Source of the DNA: Cryptomeria japonica
Taxonomy: Eukaryota; Streptophyta; Pinopsida; Cupressales; Cupressaceae
Reading direction: 5' to 3'
Assembly (NCBI RefSeq): GCF_030272615.1
Contig: NC_081414.1
Span: 814,160,569 to 814,224,568, forward strand
Length of the DNA: 64,000 nt
The notes under the pieces were generated by a model that saw only the letters and a list, made by a program, of their open reading frames with translations, did not search any database and was not told the origin of the DNA. Position numbers and translations under genes: made by a program. Positions 11,611 through 23,571 of this stretch are shown here, in pieces (the stretch's first letter is position 1; every line of letters begins with the position of its first letter).

Positions 11611-12690
11611 GGGGGTCACTAATGGAGTAGAAGAACTAGGAAAGTGTATGTACTAAACTATGAAATTCACTATTTAATAGGAGGGTGAAATGTGTGTAAA
11701 GTGTTTTAGCGCGTATGCCACAAAACATGTGCAAAGGGTAAGCATGGGTAGTGTTGGTGTTCCCAACTAATTGTTTGATTATCTCTATAAAGTAATTGTC
11801 TTCAATTAGTAAGACTCTCAGATTAGTTGTCAATGAAAATGAGACAGTGGCTTGTTCTCCTTTGCACTTTAGGCTTCGCTAGACGTTGGGGGTATCCCTT
11901 ACTTCAATATCTAAAATATCAATCTCTACACACTGAGATATTGATTAGAGCATAATGTTCCCCCATTTGTACTAAGGATTGAAATGATCCTACCTAATAT
12001 TAGTTAAATCCTTAATATTTATCTTATTCAAAACCTTGAGAACGTGGAAAATTTTGAACACAAAAACAAAAAGTAAAATGTTTGTTTTTTGATTTTAGGG
12101 TTTTAGAATCTATGTTTTGAATAAGAAGGTATCCTCTTAATGGTGTCTATCTAAAACAATAGAGTCAAACCCTACATGCAAGTGTCATTTTATGAAAACA
12201 AAACATCATACTTAGAGAATTGATAACAATAATAAATATATATTACATCAATATGTCCAATAAAGGGTATTATCTGCAACACTTCTTAATGATCCTTTAA
12301 TGCAACACACATTCCCTAAGGTATTATCTAGAATAGCTCATGCAAATATCATAGACTTGTTAAAATATCAAGATTGGAAAACATCATCTCCTCGAATTAG
12401 ATTAAGAGCATAGATACAAAATACTATCAGGTGCATCATACATCATAATAGGAATCAGTGGTATTGCATAACAAACCATTAAAAGGATCCATCCATTAAA
12501 TTTTCTATAAATATCTCAACAGGGAACACAACATGATGCAAATATTTGTAACGTAAAAGTATAAATGACTTGACATGTAAAGATAATCACAAAGTACAAG
12601 TCCTCCCACATAATCACAACATTTATATTTCACCAAAAAATAACAAAAAATCAATATCAAATAGATAATATACTAATCACATACCTCATA
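11611..12690. other. Intergenic AT-rich, no gene seen
   Basis: No ORF with recognisable protein content lies on either strand, and no RNA gene or clear repeat edge was found. Confidence 0.55.
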
Positions 12691-12710
12691 CATTTAGATT
12701 TCACTTTTTT

Positions 12711-12912
12711 GTTTGTCGTCGAAATTCTGACGAACAATCGTTGTATTACCGACGATAAGTAATATCGTCGGAATTCCGACGAGCGTCGGGCAAGTTTTTT
12801 TTTAAAAAAAAAATTGACACAAATTGCCTTGTAAGATCCAACACAAAAAAAAAAAAAAATCCCATAGTTCGTCGGAAATTTTCATCAAAAAATGCACAAA
12901 AATGAGTTAGTG
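12711..12912. mobile_element. CACTA-like transposon end (partial)
   Basis: On the minus strand the sequence starting at 12912 reads CACTAACTCATTTTTGTGCA. CGTCGG / CCGACG-type subterminal repeats follow inward at 12872, 12783, 12766, 12750 and 12714, including CGTCGGAATTCCGACGA (12766-12782). A CACTA terminus with subterminal palindromic repeats is the hallmark of En/Spm-type elements. The junction falls exactly where LINE-2 coding sequence stops. I did not find a matching second terminus, and there is no transposase, so this is a fragment or a small non-autonomous derivative. Confidence 0.55.
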
Positions 12913-14145
12913 GTAGTATTGGGCAAATGCTCTCAGGATAGATGCTTGATCAAAGACATTTGAGCCATCAACATTAATACTCTCAATAACAACTCTGGCT
13001 TCCTTGGCTTTGAGCAACTGGAAGAAATATTTAGACCCTTTGTCTCCATTTTGAAGCCAGTTAATTCTTTCCCTGGTCCTAATCCCCTAAATCTTCTTAT
13101 TCTGGATTCTCCATAGGGAGTCCTTAGCAAGACATATTACCTCCTAAGCCCTCTCATCTAAAGGATTACTCTGGATACTTACTTCGACTTTTTGTAAATT
13201 TCAATGAGCAAGGGTTTCCTCTCTCCTACTATCCTTTGCCAACATTTTACTGTATGAAACAAATTCCTCCACCTATTCACCTTTTGTGTCCATTCCTGAA
13301 TGGGACTGCCATAGTTGGCAATACTATCGTTAAACTGATTGATTATATAGACTACATGTATCAATTCTATCTCTTCCAGTAGGCTAGTATTAAGTGCAAA
13401 GTTATCCTTAAGACAAAGTCTGTTAGGAGGAGACTTACTAAAGGAGAGTTGAGCCTGAATGGGATGGTGATCCGAGAGAGTATAGGGGGTGACTCTCACA
13501 GGAGATCCCTCTGGGTTCAAGATGGTTATGAAGAAATCCTTATTGAAATAAAATTTGTCAAGCCTACAATATATCCTCTTACTACCTCTCTAGAAGTTAC
13601 ACCAAGTGAACCAAACTTTATGCTCTTCTCTATTACTACTAGAGAGAGGGCCAATTAGCCCAAGCTTCCCTTTCAATCTATTCCAAAAGAAGCATTCTTC
13701 ACCTTTCCATTCAACCTTACTGCCTCTTGATTTGTCTCATGGGCTCTCTACCATGTTGAAATCTCCACCTATAATCCAAGGAATGTCTTCCAAATCAACC
13801 ATCCATTTCCACAGTTATGTTCTCTTTCTATAATCATTAGAAGCATAAATTGAGAAAATATCAAATTCTAGTCCATTTACCTTCAGGATGACCCATACCA
13901 ATCTGTTACATGGGGAACAACCCCATCTAGAGACAAGCTTCTCCCATTTATGACTGAGGAGAATAGCAACACTCCCTTTTCCTACAACCTCTCTCCAAAC
14001 ACACTTCATATTAATATCAACCCAAAAATCGACAACCTTAATCTCTTGGAGTAAAGGGAGATCAATCTTCTTATAGAGCTTTAGGAATCTTTTAACCACA
14101 TATTTTCTATTTGGGGTCTCCAGACCCCTCACATTCTAAGATGCA
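12913..14145 (-). pseudogene. LINE-2 ORF2 N-terminal part (endonuclease), degenerate and cut off
   Basis: The apurinic-endonuclease-like domain is recognisable from NVRGLETPNRKYV to SDHHPIQAQL. A helical linker (13179-13520) and a segment rich in charged residues before the RT (12933-13130) follow. Frames are broken near 13530-13810 and 13130-13180. Reverse transcriptase motifs are absent because the copy ends at 12912. Confidence 0.72.
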
Positions 14146-15970
14146 AAATTCAAATCCATGCAAAATGCAAAATCCAGATCCATGCAGACCATTTAAGGGT
14201 TAGAGTCCAATAGGGGCCTGAAACTGTTGTATCACTTGGGTAACTGACCATGGGGGGATTTTTGGGCTTTGGATAGGGCAGTAGACCCATTAGGTCTCCC
14301 CCTCTTCTTTTTGAATTCAAAGGGTTCGTCAACATCCAAATGGGAAGTATCAATTGGCTTATTTGGTTTCTTATGTTTCTTGGTTTTCTTCTTATTAGTA
14401 GCTTTCCTGATTCCAAATTCTTTCATAGCCTCTTTAATAAGGTTTGCCTTGGTATCTCCCTTAAAGGGAACGATAACCCATTGAACTGTTTTTTCCTCAT
14501 CATTTAATTCAACACTACCCATATCAACCTCCATATTCTCACTGAGTGCCTCCTCTATTGAAGGACCAATACTCAAATAAGGAACTTCCTCATCCCCAGT
14601 GGCTCTCAATCCATAGTTAAAAGGGGGGGTACGAGGTGCAATTTGAGGTGTATCTTTATTAACTTCTCTAGTCTCATTAAGATCCTTTTGTTTGCCAGTA
14701 ATTAAAACATCCTCTATGGTGGAATCTCCCTTAGCACTCGATCCTTAACCTCCAATTTAGCCCCCTCCTTCACAACTTTGGAAGGGGATTCACAAGGGAC
14801 AGAAGAGTTACTCCTAAGGGGATTGACCTTAACAGTAGGGGATGACCCTTGTGAGCTAGATGATTGTCCATCCTTACTCATCACATCTGAGTTCACCATT
14901 TTCTCAATTTTATCTCAAGTTTCATTCAATTTCTTATTTTTTTCCAATATGATCTGCTGGACATTCAACTTCAAATTCTGGGAAGGCCTTGAGGTATTAT
15001 CCAAGGTAGGACAACTAGATGAAGTAGATACCCCATCTTTATTCACTCTTCTTATCTCGACACTTAGAGCATTAAGCTTCTCAATCACGGGGGTTTCTCC
15101 ATCAAGAGTGGAAGAGGGGGCAGAAGGGCCAAGATTAGGTGGAGATAGGGGATGAGGAGAACAAGCTACAGTTTCAGGCAAAGAGGCAACAGGGAGAGAG
15201 AGGGGATTCACCGAAGGAGAAGATTTGCTCGGTAAGGAATCAGGGGGGGACTACACATAAGTAGGAGGTTTTTGTCTTGAACTTCTAGCCTTATCAAATT
15301 TTCTCAACAAAGGGCAATTTTTCCCAAGATGACCCTCCCTTATACAAAGGAAGCAAGCATTGATACCACCAAGGAATTCAACAGGACAAGAAACAGACTT
15401 TGAAATAAGTTCAATTTTCAGATCATTCAGAAGGTCATGTCCGGGGTTTAAGGACATCAACAATCTAGCATTCATGTGAGGAATGCAAAGAAGAGGTTTC
15501 ATCCATTCTTATCACCCTCCCCAAGGGCCCCAAGACATTAGGTATGACATTCCAAAGATAGGGGGTATATTCTTGATGGTGATCCATCTAGGACTCAAAA
15601 GAGCCATAATTTCATCCATATTAGCATTAGGTTCCCATGAGAGGGCTCGAAAACATCCCAACCCGATGGGCCGATATTGTCTTTTGACCACTTCAACTTG
15701 GCTATTAGGGTTATTGAAAAAAATTAGGAACAAAACCCTTTGAATCATTCTGTAAAAAGAGAAGGAAACCCCTAGTTTTTTCCCACACATTGCAACCAAT
15801 TATTTAAATAGTTCTTAGATGGTAATTTAGACAAGTCCAAAGCCACTAAAAAGACAACAGATTTCCTTAATCTATTTTTTTAGAGATAATTGCACTGACC
15901 ATTTGGGCATTAGGAAAGACAACTAAGGAACCGACAAAGATGCCCTTACCTCATCCTCCATTGCCATTAT
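14145..15970 (-). pseudogene. LINE-2 ORF1, zinc-knuckle gag-like protein, degenerate
   Basis: The reading starts at ATGGCAATGGAGGATGAG (minus, from 15967) and meets a stop after 14 codons; the domain continues in other frames. The DUF4283 region and the CX2CX4HX4C knuckle are clear. Downstream are Ser/Pro-rich and Lys-rich tracts (14915-15211 and 14232-14609), as is usual for the C-terminal part of plant L1 ORF1. At least three frame changes separate the blocks. Confidence 0.7.
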
Positions 15971-16260
15971 GCTAGCTACCTTGAAGTGCTTCTCTACAAA
16001 GAAACTTCGTGCCTTTTGGGACCGAAAACCCTCCTCCCACGACCCGCTTAAAGGATTTGGAACCCGATTCTTTTGCCACGCTGGTTTGCGGTATGCCATC
16101 TTCTCGAGGAGTCGAGCCCATAAACAACCTCCTCATCGAGCATTCAATGCTCTCTGGTCGGTCAACCACGGGCTTGTGCAAGGCAAGCCTCACACGAGCA
16201 ACCAACCCGTAACGTACCCACCCTCGGCCTCTTACACTATCAAGTTGCAAATCGGAAAAA
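15971..16260 (-). other. GC-rich block upstream of LINE-2, possible 5' UTR
   Basis: This block is clearly more GC-rich than its surroundings and lies immediately upstream of the LINE-2 ORF1 start. Open frames exist on both strands (15972-16250 minus, 16009-16212 plus), but neither resembles a known protein. A LINE 5' UTR with internal promoter is the simplest reading; a captured gene fragment is possible. Confidence 0.4.
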
Positions 16261-16756
16261 ACTCCGAAAGACGAGTTTCAATTAAATTAAAATATTTGAA
16301 ATCATATCAATTTATAAATGATTTTGAATTTTTTTTTTTTCCAATAATAATATAAAATATTATATTTCCTCCAACAAAAACATAAAACCCACAAACATGA
16401 GATATAAACTATATGATTAACATATAAATTTTTTATTATAAATCAACCCTAATAAAACTCTAAATTTTTTTGAATATTTTAAATATTTTAATAAAATCCA
16501 TTATCTTATCCAACTAATTACTAACTGCATCCTTCCAAGCTTCTAATTTGTGGCCTAAAATTTAATATTCTAATATTTATTATTTTTTAACTATTGTGCA
16601 AAGTAACAAATCTTGTTTTTTAACTTGTTATTTTATAAAATCACTACAAAACATTGAATCTTCTTTTTGTTCATAAAATTTATAATTTTATTTTGAAGAA
16701 TTTGAAATTTTTTTCTTTCATTCCATCATCAGATTTCTACAATTCATAATCGATTA
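16261..16756. other. AT-rich intergenic, no gene seen
   Basis: Very AT-rich sequence with no usable ORF or RNA gene. Confidence 0.6.
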
Positions 16757-16920
16757 GTTACTAGATTTCGAGTTTAAACTTTGTAACAGTTTTTGCATCA
16801 ACGTTTTGGATTTTATGTTCCTCGACTTTCTCTCTCTTATATCCTGATGATGGATCAGGAGTGTGATCCCAAACATTGATGCAAAAATTGTTACACGGTC
16901 TAAACTAGTAATCTAGTAAC
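16757..16920. mobile_element. Foldback MITE, about 54-bp inverted arms
   Basis: Arm 16757-16811 (starting GTTACTAGATTTCGAG) is the imperfect reverse complement of 16867-16920 (ending AATCTAGTAAC). The arms share the core TTTTTGCATCAACGTTTTGG / CCAAACATTGATGCAAAAA. A short internal hairpin (TCCTGATGATGGATCAGGA, near 16842) sits between them. No coding capacity. This is a non-autonomous TIR element or foldback repeat. I could not settle the target duplication. Confidence 0.75.
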
Positions 16921-19280
16921 AAATCAATGTATGTTTTTATTTAGAGAATCTTGTTTAAAAATGTCATATTCCTTTTTTAAAAATCAAAGGATTTTTTAAT
17001 TTGACTATTGTAATTCTAGCATCTTATATGATGGTATAAGCCTTTCACTTAGAAGAGTATCCATCCCTTAAAATGTTAATTATAGGTCTAAGAAAGTGAA
17101 AATAAATAAAAAACTATATTATTGTAGTTTGAGAAAGTGAAAAGAAATAAAATATTATTTTAAAAAAAATTGATATGTAGCGATGCATTGGTATGATAAT
17201 GGTGTAGTCATATGTAATATTTTAGTATTAATATTTTTAAAATTAACTTATGTTAGAGTTTATATGTGAAATTATTTAAACATAATTGGTTTAATTTATG
17301 AGCTTATGCAATAATTTTTTTAGTTTTTCTCTCTAAAAAATATATTATGTTCATTATACCTTACAAAATAATGGTAATGGTGGTAATTTTATGTCATAAA
17401 AGTATATATTTACATTAAATAAGATAAGCACTCTATGTTATGACATATCACTCGACTCAAACATATTCCTTAATTAGGCAATTTATTGGCCTTACCTATG
17501 TATCCCACTGAGGGAATCATAGGCTCTAGAATTCATACATAACAATAGAAATATTTCAACCTCACAATCAAGATGAGATCTACAACCTCGCTTTTGAATC
17601 ACAACTATTAATTAAGCTTAAACTTACAATACAATCCATGTACAATAATATGAGAACAAATATATCCTAGACATTTTTTAGTGCAATTTCAACACCAAAA
17701 TATAAACACAAAACCACATAGCAACCAAATCATGCATACATCAAATGTATACAATGTAGTGACTAGCTAACAATATAAAGTAGGGGCAACCTTGCAACAT
17801 GCATTTTCCCATTGCTTTATTCACTAACATGCATACATCAAATGTATACAATGTAGTGACTAGCTAACAATATAAAGTAGGGGCAACCTTACAACATGCA
17901 TTTTCCCATTGCTTTATTCACTAACACATGAGCCCTTATAATAAGATGACAATATGAAACGGAAAACCACTAAGTCTCATGCTAAACTATGGGCTCATCA
18001 TTTTCCTAGATCAAAACTAGTTGTGATGATGATCTATGAGCATCTCATACTACTTGAACTGTCATTTTGGCAAAGGCATATAAGATAACAATCCATAACA
18101 CACATAACTATTAATATGATTTTCATGTATCATTAAACCTTCAAGCCCATGGCTCTTGTCATTTATCACTTGCATGTTACTATTCAAAATTGATCCAACC
18201 TAGCATGGGTAGCTCTTAACATCTATCATTTACATGATACTAGTAAATTTTGGCTAAAACTGTGATACAATAGTTAGCTCCTTGCATCAATCACCTACAT
18301 GTCATTGATGAAATTTAATTAGACATCACTTATATCAAACTTGGTTCTAACATATATGGAGTCATCTTATTGCTAGATAATTATAATTAAAATATCTTAT
18401 GATTTCACTTCACTAAAGATATGTGGTTGTGATGTCAAGTTGTCAACCATCTAGACATGTTAATAAATGAAACATTAAAAACCAACTACTAGATATCAGG
18501 TACCCTTCAGAAAATACTTAGTAAAGACTCCGAAAATCTTAACAGAGTATCTTCCATGCTTGCAAAGCAGACAGAATGCCTTTGTTGCTTTTGTTAAAGC
18601 TTCTTTATCCATAGGAGCGCATCATTGCAATATATAAATCTCATTAACTGCAGTAACAGGAGGAATTTTTGTCCTCCAAGCTAACCTCTAATTGTTAAGG
18701 AATTTTAATCTCTGGTATCTCCTTAGGATTGAGTGAAAAATATCTGTAACTACCCAAATTCTATTCTTTCTGCACTTCAAGCAGCCATTAATGTTCTAGA
18801 TAGTTGAGATAAGAAGGAAAAAGGAGAAATATCAACTCCACAGATGATCAAAGTACGTCCATGCTGCTAGAATTTACAGCTAATTACAATAGAGAAATGT
18901 GCAAGTGACTGAGAGTTTGTCATTGACTTTGTAAATACTCTGCCAAGTTCTTTTCTTCAAAATCAATATAAGAAACGAGATATACTTTCAATACATCTGT
19001 GCAAGTTGTATTATTGCCTTGTTTAGGGCCATCACATTGATTTAGAGACAATTGAATGATTTTTGATACAGAATTTGATTTAAAGTAACGCATACAACTA
19101 CTTCCCAGTAATTTTCTTTAATTTTGCCTGCTCACATATAAAATATCATGATATTTGACTTATACACAGCAAAAGTTATCCAGCAGTTATCATTTCTATT
19201 TAATAATATATGCTTGTAGGAAGTAAGCACTAAAGGTTTTTTTTAATTAGATAATATGACTTTCTTGTATATCGGTGTTG
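16921..19280. other. Long AT-rich intergenic stretch, no assignable gene
   Basis: The stretch is mostly AT-rich. A tandem duplication is listed separately. One short coding-like scrap lies on the minus strand at about 18498-18617: an open frame beginning MDKEALTKATKAFCLLCKHG and ending at TGA. It may be an orphan terminal exon, but I do not recognise it. Nothing else here can be supported. Confidence 0.5.
17731..17924. repeat. 97-bp tandem duplication
   Basis: 17731-17827 and 17828-17924 are nearly identical; I noticed one G/A difference (CCTTGCAAC versus CCTTACAAC). This is a recent tandem duplication with no coding content. Confidence 0.95.
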
Positions 19281-19518
19281 GTTTTAGGGTTTCTGGGCAT
19301 CCATACCTGAGTTGTGATCAAGCATTCATTGGCAAACAATTTTAGTGTGCAAATGCAGCTTCCCTGAATATGTTTGTAGAAAGGTAACAATGTCAGACGC
19401 AGTGGTGCAGCAATTCAACTTACATGTTGATGCTTGTGATATTTATCATATAGAATTTGATAGATTCAATCCTCTTAAGGGATTTTTCTGGTTCTTTTTA
19501 TTTTCAATCTGTGCTTAG

Positions 19519-20044
19519 GACTCTTTGCTTTAAAAAATCGTGTGCACATTACAACAGTGAAGGCAGATGCTTGTGAAGGAGTCGCTAACCAGCGGATATT
19601 GTCTACTGCTCCTAAGGGACATGATCCAGGGTTGTACATATAAGTTATTCCGCTGACATTATTACCCAATGGTCTATTGGCATGGGCTAATCTGTATTTT
19701 CCCAACGGGTGATGCAACAAAAATGGAATTTTTGTCACTATATCATGGTTTATTGACTTTATTATACTATATGATGAGTATTTGTGGGCATTACCATCTA
19801 TTTTTTGGCATATGTTTCCAAGTGCTTGACCATATAAATAATTTCAGAGGACTAATAATTCTTGCAGACAAGTTGTTAAGAAAGATTCTATTACCTTGCA
19901 TGGCATTGTATTTATATCTCTTGATGTTGCTGCAATTTGGGGCTTTGAGAACAGATTTATGAGCACTTTATGCTCTATCCCGTACTTGTATATTGTCATG
20001 CTTGTGGCATCTCTAAAATATGATGTTTTCTTATCTAACATCTG
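19519..20044 (+). pseudogene. Exon-like segments of an unidentified gene
   Basis: Two segments look like exons behind pyrimidine-rich acceptors. One starts about 19520 after TCAATCTGTGCTTAG and reads ALKNRVHITTVKADACEGVA, then QRILSTAPKGHDPG, stopping at about 19642. The other starts about 19869 after TAATAATTCTTGCAG and reads KKDSITLHGIVFISLDVAAI, then a hydrophobic stretch to a TAG near 20047. An earlier candidate (19288-19383) has an in-frame TAG and a donor at 19384, but its phase does not join to the next. Residue use looks protein-like, yet I cannot name the family or join the frames. Read it as a gene relic. Confidence 0.3.
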
Positions 20045-20664
20045 TTAGTCAGTCAATTTAGTAGCACTCGCCACCACGCATAGATTGATCTCGAGAGTTT
20101 TGTTTGCCCAGTGTAAAATGTTTTCCAAAAGAAAGAATGGCACAGGATTGAGTTTCACTTCAACTGGTTAAACTGTTTTCCCCTTAGTGCATCTAGTGTC
20201 TTACCTATTTACTTCACATGATAGGATTTGCCACTCATTCTCTACACAGAACTGGCTTTAGGAATTTGAACAATGAGTCTGTGACAACTTGACATGCACC
20301 AAACACTAGTTATGTTATGGAAGTTTGGACTGGTAATATATCTCTTGGTTGGTTATGTTACTGAGAGTTTCAGTCAAATGCACAAGATGACTAGTCCTAC
20401 GAAGGCATAATTCATGGCATATACTTGACATGATCATCATGAAGGTTCCATGGTAGGAATAACCTTTCATGTTTCAAGGGAGAGCCATAGCCACATGAAA
20501 CACCTTCAAGCAGTTTACACACAAAAATTGACATAACTTAATAAGTTGACTTAAAGAAACACTTTGCTAACTTGATTTACTTAATTTGAGCGTGGATGAT
20601 GCAGAGGAATGACCTTTAACATGAGAAATATTCAAAACTTATAGAAGTTCTCACTAACCCCAAC

Positions 20665-20730
20665 ATAGGTGTAGCCTATGTACTCTTTCTTAGACCCATA
20701 GGTGTAGCCTATGTACTCTTTCTTAGACCC
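20665..20730. repeat. 33-bp tandem duplication
   Basis: The unit beginning ATAGGTGTAGCCTATGTACT occurs twice back to back without visible change. Each unit starts with a small palindrome (ATAGGTGTAGCCTAT). Confidence 0.95.
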
Positions 20731-23571
20731 CTACTTTTGGCCTACTTAGGGCTCTTTGAACATGCATGCCTTGGACTCTTCAAAATTACATGGACAAACT
20801 TCTTATGTGGCCTAAAAGATCAGATGAAACTCCCTTTTATTGACCAAAACAATGTAATGACTTTGCTTGATAAAACCCTCCATTCGCTGTCCTACAAACT
20901 GTCAAATGCTGTTTCAAACGGAACAGCCAATTTTAACATGTGCAAACCTTAACTCCAGACCCTTAAACTTCGGAATATTGAATAACATGTCAACACAAAC
21001 CTATCCACCAATTTTTAGAATTTTTCACCGCGCCAATCAAGAGAAATGAATTTTTTAGTGTTGCTGGAAACCCTAGGCAGGGTTCAAGACAATTTTCACT
21101 AAAAATGCCATAACTTCTTCAATTATTCATGAAAATTGATCAAACCACTTGCATTTGAAATATAACTAAGTTTTCTAACTTTCCCTCGTGTGTGCAGGTC
21201 CATACTATTCACTAACAGGCCGTACAAATCTTGTTTTCAGATTGTAATGCAGAAAAATGAAAGAAAAACCAGTCCTAACAATACCAAAATTGCTATATAT
21301 TTCATAATACTCAATGAAATCATATGAAACCACTTTCAAAAGAAATTTAATTCATTTTCCTAACATCTCCAATCATCTTTTCATCATTTCATGGGCATAT
21401 AGTCCGTACAAAGACAAGAGAACAGGCTGGAACATGTAGAAACATGGAGAAAAAATGGCAAAACAAAAATTTCTTGTTTTTTTCCTTCCTCCAACCCCTC
21501 AATTCGAGTTAGGAGTCCATATTTATGAATTAAAACCACATTTCAACTGCCCAACCAACCATAACTCCCTTTGCTAAGACTAATGACACTTCTTTACAAA
21601 ATATGTTGCAATTTGACAACTTGACAATTTTGACAATTTTTTGACAACTTTACATGAAACTTTCCAAAATGGATCAACATGATCCCAAATGGCCTCAAAG
21701 GACCTTATTAGACTCAAAACAAACCAAAACAAGACATAAATCAAAGTTTTGCAATATGACTCAAAATGACTCTCAGGATGCCCCTGCATCAGTGAACCAG
21801 GATGGTTGGTGGCTAGCACACCTCTCACCAGTCAAAAGCTTTTCAATTCACAACCAACTATGGTGAACGCCTCTTTAATGATATAAGCATTTTGACTCAT
21901 CCAGAGTTTCATGCAGTTGCTTTTTGTCTATTACATGGCACCATTCTTCTCTAACTCCCTTGCAGATAAAGGAAAATATGTCTACAAGTATGTGTAGAAC
22001 CAGCTATGTCAAAAAGCCAAAGACAACTTGGTAGATTCGTGCCATTTTATTCCTGGGGCTAGTATGTCACACGTGCAAAGCAACATCCAGGGGCAGAGTT
22101 CAACAGAGTTATTGAGCATCAGCTAGTAGCTACACATCCCTCTTGATAGTCATCCCTTTCAAGTGCATATAAGTTTAGCCACATTGATATCGCATATATA
22201 AGCATAAGCCCATTACTGCCGTTCAAGAAAAAACATATGGCTAAAACTAATTCTGCACAAATTTTTTTTAATTGAATGTGTAGTTTTCGTTGATCAGACG
22301 TTCAACGTATGAGAATATAGAATAGATGATAGATGATATGGCATAGGATTTTGGCAAACTGCTCCACACAATTTTCCAAAATCAGGACAACTGTTTTTGC
22401 CAAAACAACATGTGCAGTCTTTGGCAGGGACTGAAGTTGAATTGTAGCCTTTTATATTGATAGTTCCTTTTTATGATATATTAGAAATAATTCTTGGGTC
22501 AAAGATCATTTCAAAATGAGTGAAAGTTTTCACAAGTATTTTTTATTAAAATTCAAACAAAATTTAAGCACTTTAACAAGTTTTATCTGAAAAAACAAGA
22601 AATCTAAAGAATGAGAGAATTTGGGAGTTTGAATTCCTAGTTTATCCAGTCAAATGATCTGGAAATTGTGAACAGGACACCTCAAAAATTATTGAAAATT
22701 CTTGTAAATATATTTCCGTCCAACCCAGAGCGAAGCATATGCCATAAATTATGATGTGTAAAATTCAACTATGAAACTTGGAATCGCCAAGAAAATTCTT
22801 CTGTACCAACGAAAATAAAAAATAATTATGAAATAGGCATGAAAGATATTGTAACAGAGATATGCTTTAAAGGTCCACTTAGCACCCTGAGCATCTACCT
22901 AATTTAGTCTATGAGACCATCTTAGATTATGAATGCACATACCTTATTTCTCTTTATATTTCAATAATTCTCTTCTCTTCTCAAGCAATGATCTTCACCA
23001 TCAAACTTACATGAAAATTGTTAGTAGTATAACAAACATTAACATTATAACATTTGGTAAAGAAACATATATAAGAAGCCTAACGCCTCTTAATTTCTAA
23101 AATGCTATGTTTTTTCTGGCATCATAAACGTCTTGCAATGTATGTCACACGTGCACTTAAATTTATAAGTTATAAAAAGTTTAAAACGACAATATATAAT
23201 GCACAAAAGTACAAAGCCCTATGATTTTCACACATAGATAATGAGTTCCCTCAAAAATATTCTGCACCAGAGCACTCTGCTGAAAATGTTACTAATTGCA
23301 TTCTAAAAAAGCATATCTATAAAGATGAAAGAAGTAAGAACAATTACGACATTAGTAACGAATTTACTAAAAGAGCAAAATTAGGAATTCTCAAATCTTA
23401 CATTATATAGCAAAACAACTATAAGCATAGCAATAGCAGTTTCAACTGAGAAATCCAAAATAGCCCTATGATTTTGTTATTTGGGCTTGGAACTTCATGT
23501 CCGCTCTATTCTCTTGCCTTATGGCATGTCCTACCCTTGAAAGCTTGTAAAATGGGCTTGAAATTTTCATA
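20731..23571. other. Intergenic region downstream of the B3 gene, no gene seen
   Basis: AT-rich sequence with short imperfect repeats (for example TTGACAATTTTTTGACAAC near 21630). No ORF shows a protein family. Parts near 21060-21900 have the character of an old LTR-element interior, but I could not place a domain. Confidence 0.5.

Larger units (their letters stand above)
12913..15970 (-). mobile_element. L1-type LINE fragment with ORF1 and endonuclease, reverse transcriptase missing (LINE-2)
   Basis: On the minus strand ORF1 runs from about 15967: a DUF4283-type stretch (15512-15800, including CFRALSWEPNANMDEIMALL) and a complete CCHC knuckle CFLCIREGHLGKNCPLL (15251-15502). A hydrophilic linker follows (14232-15211). 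The endonuclease starts at NVRGLETPNRKYVVKRFLKL (near 14130) and ends at TLSDHHPIQAQLS (near 13450). The linker to the RT ends near 12930 in GSNVFDQASI-like sequence. No RT is present: the element stops at the CACTA-like end at 12912. Loss of the 3' half is not the usual 5' truncation of LINEs, so later insertion or deletion is implied. Stops and shifts are frequent. Confidence 0.82.
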
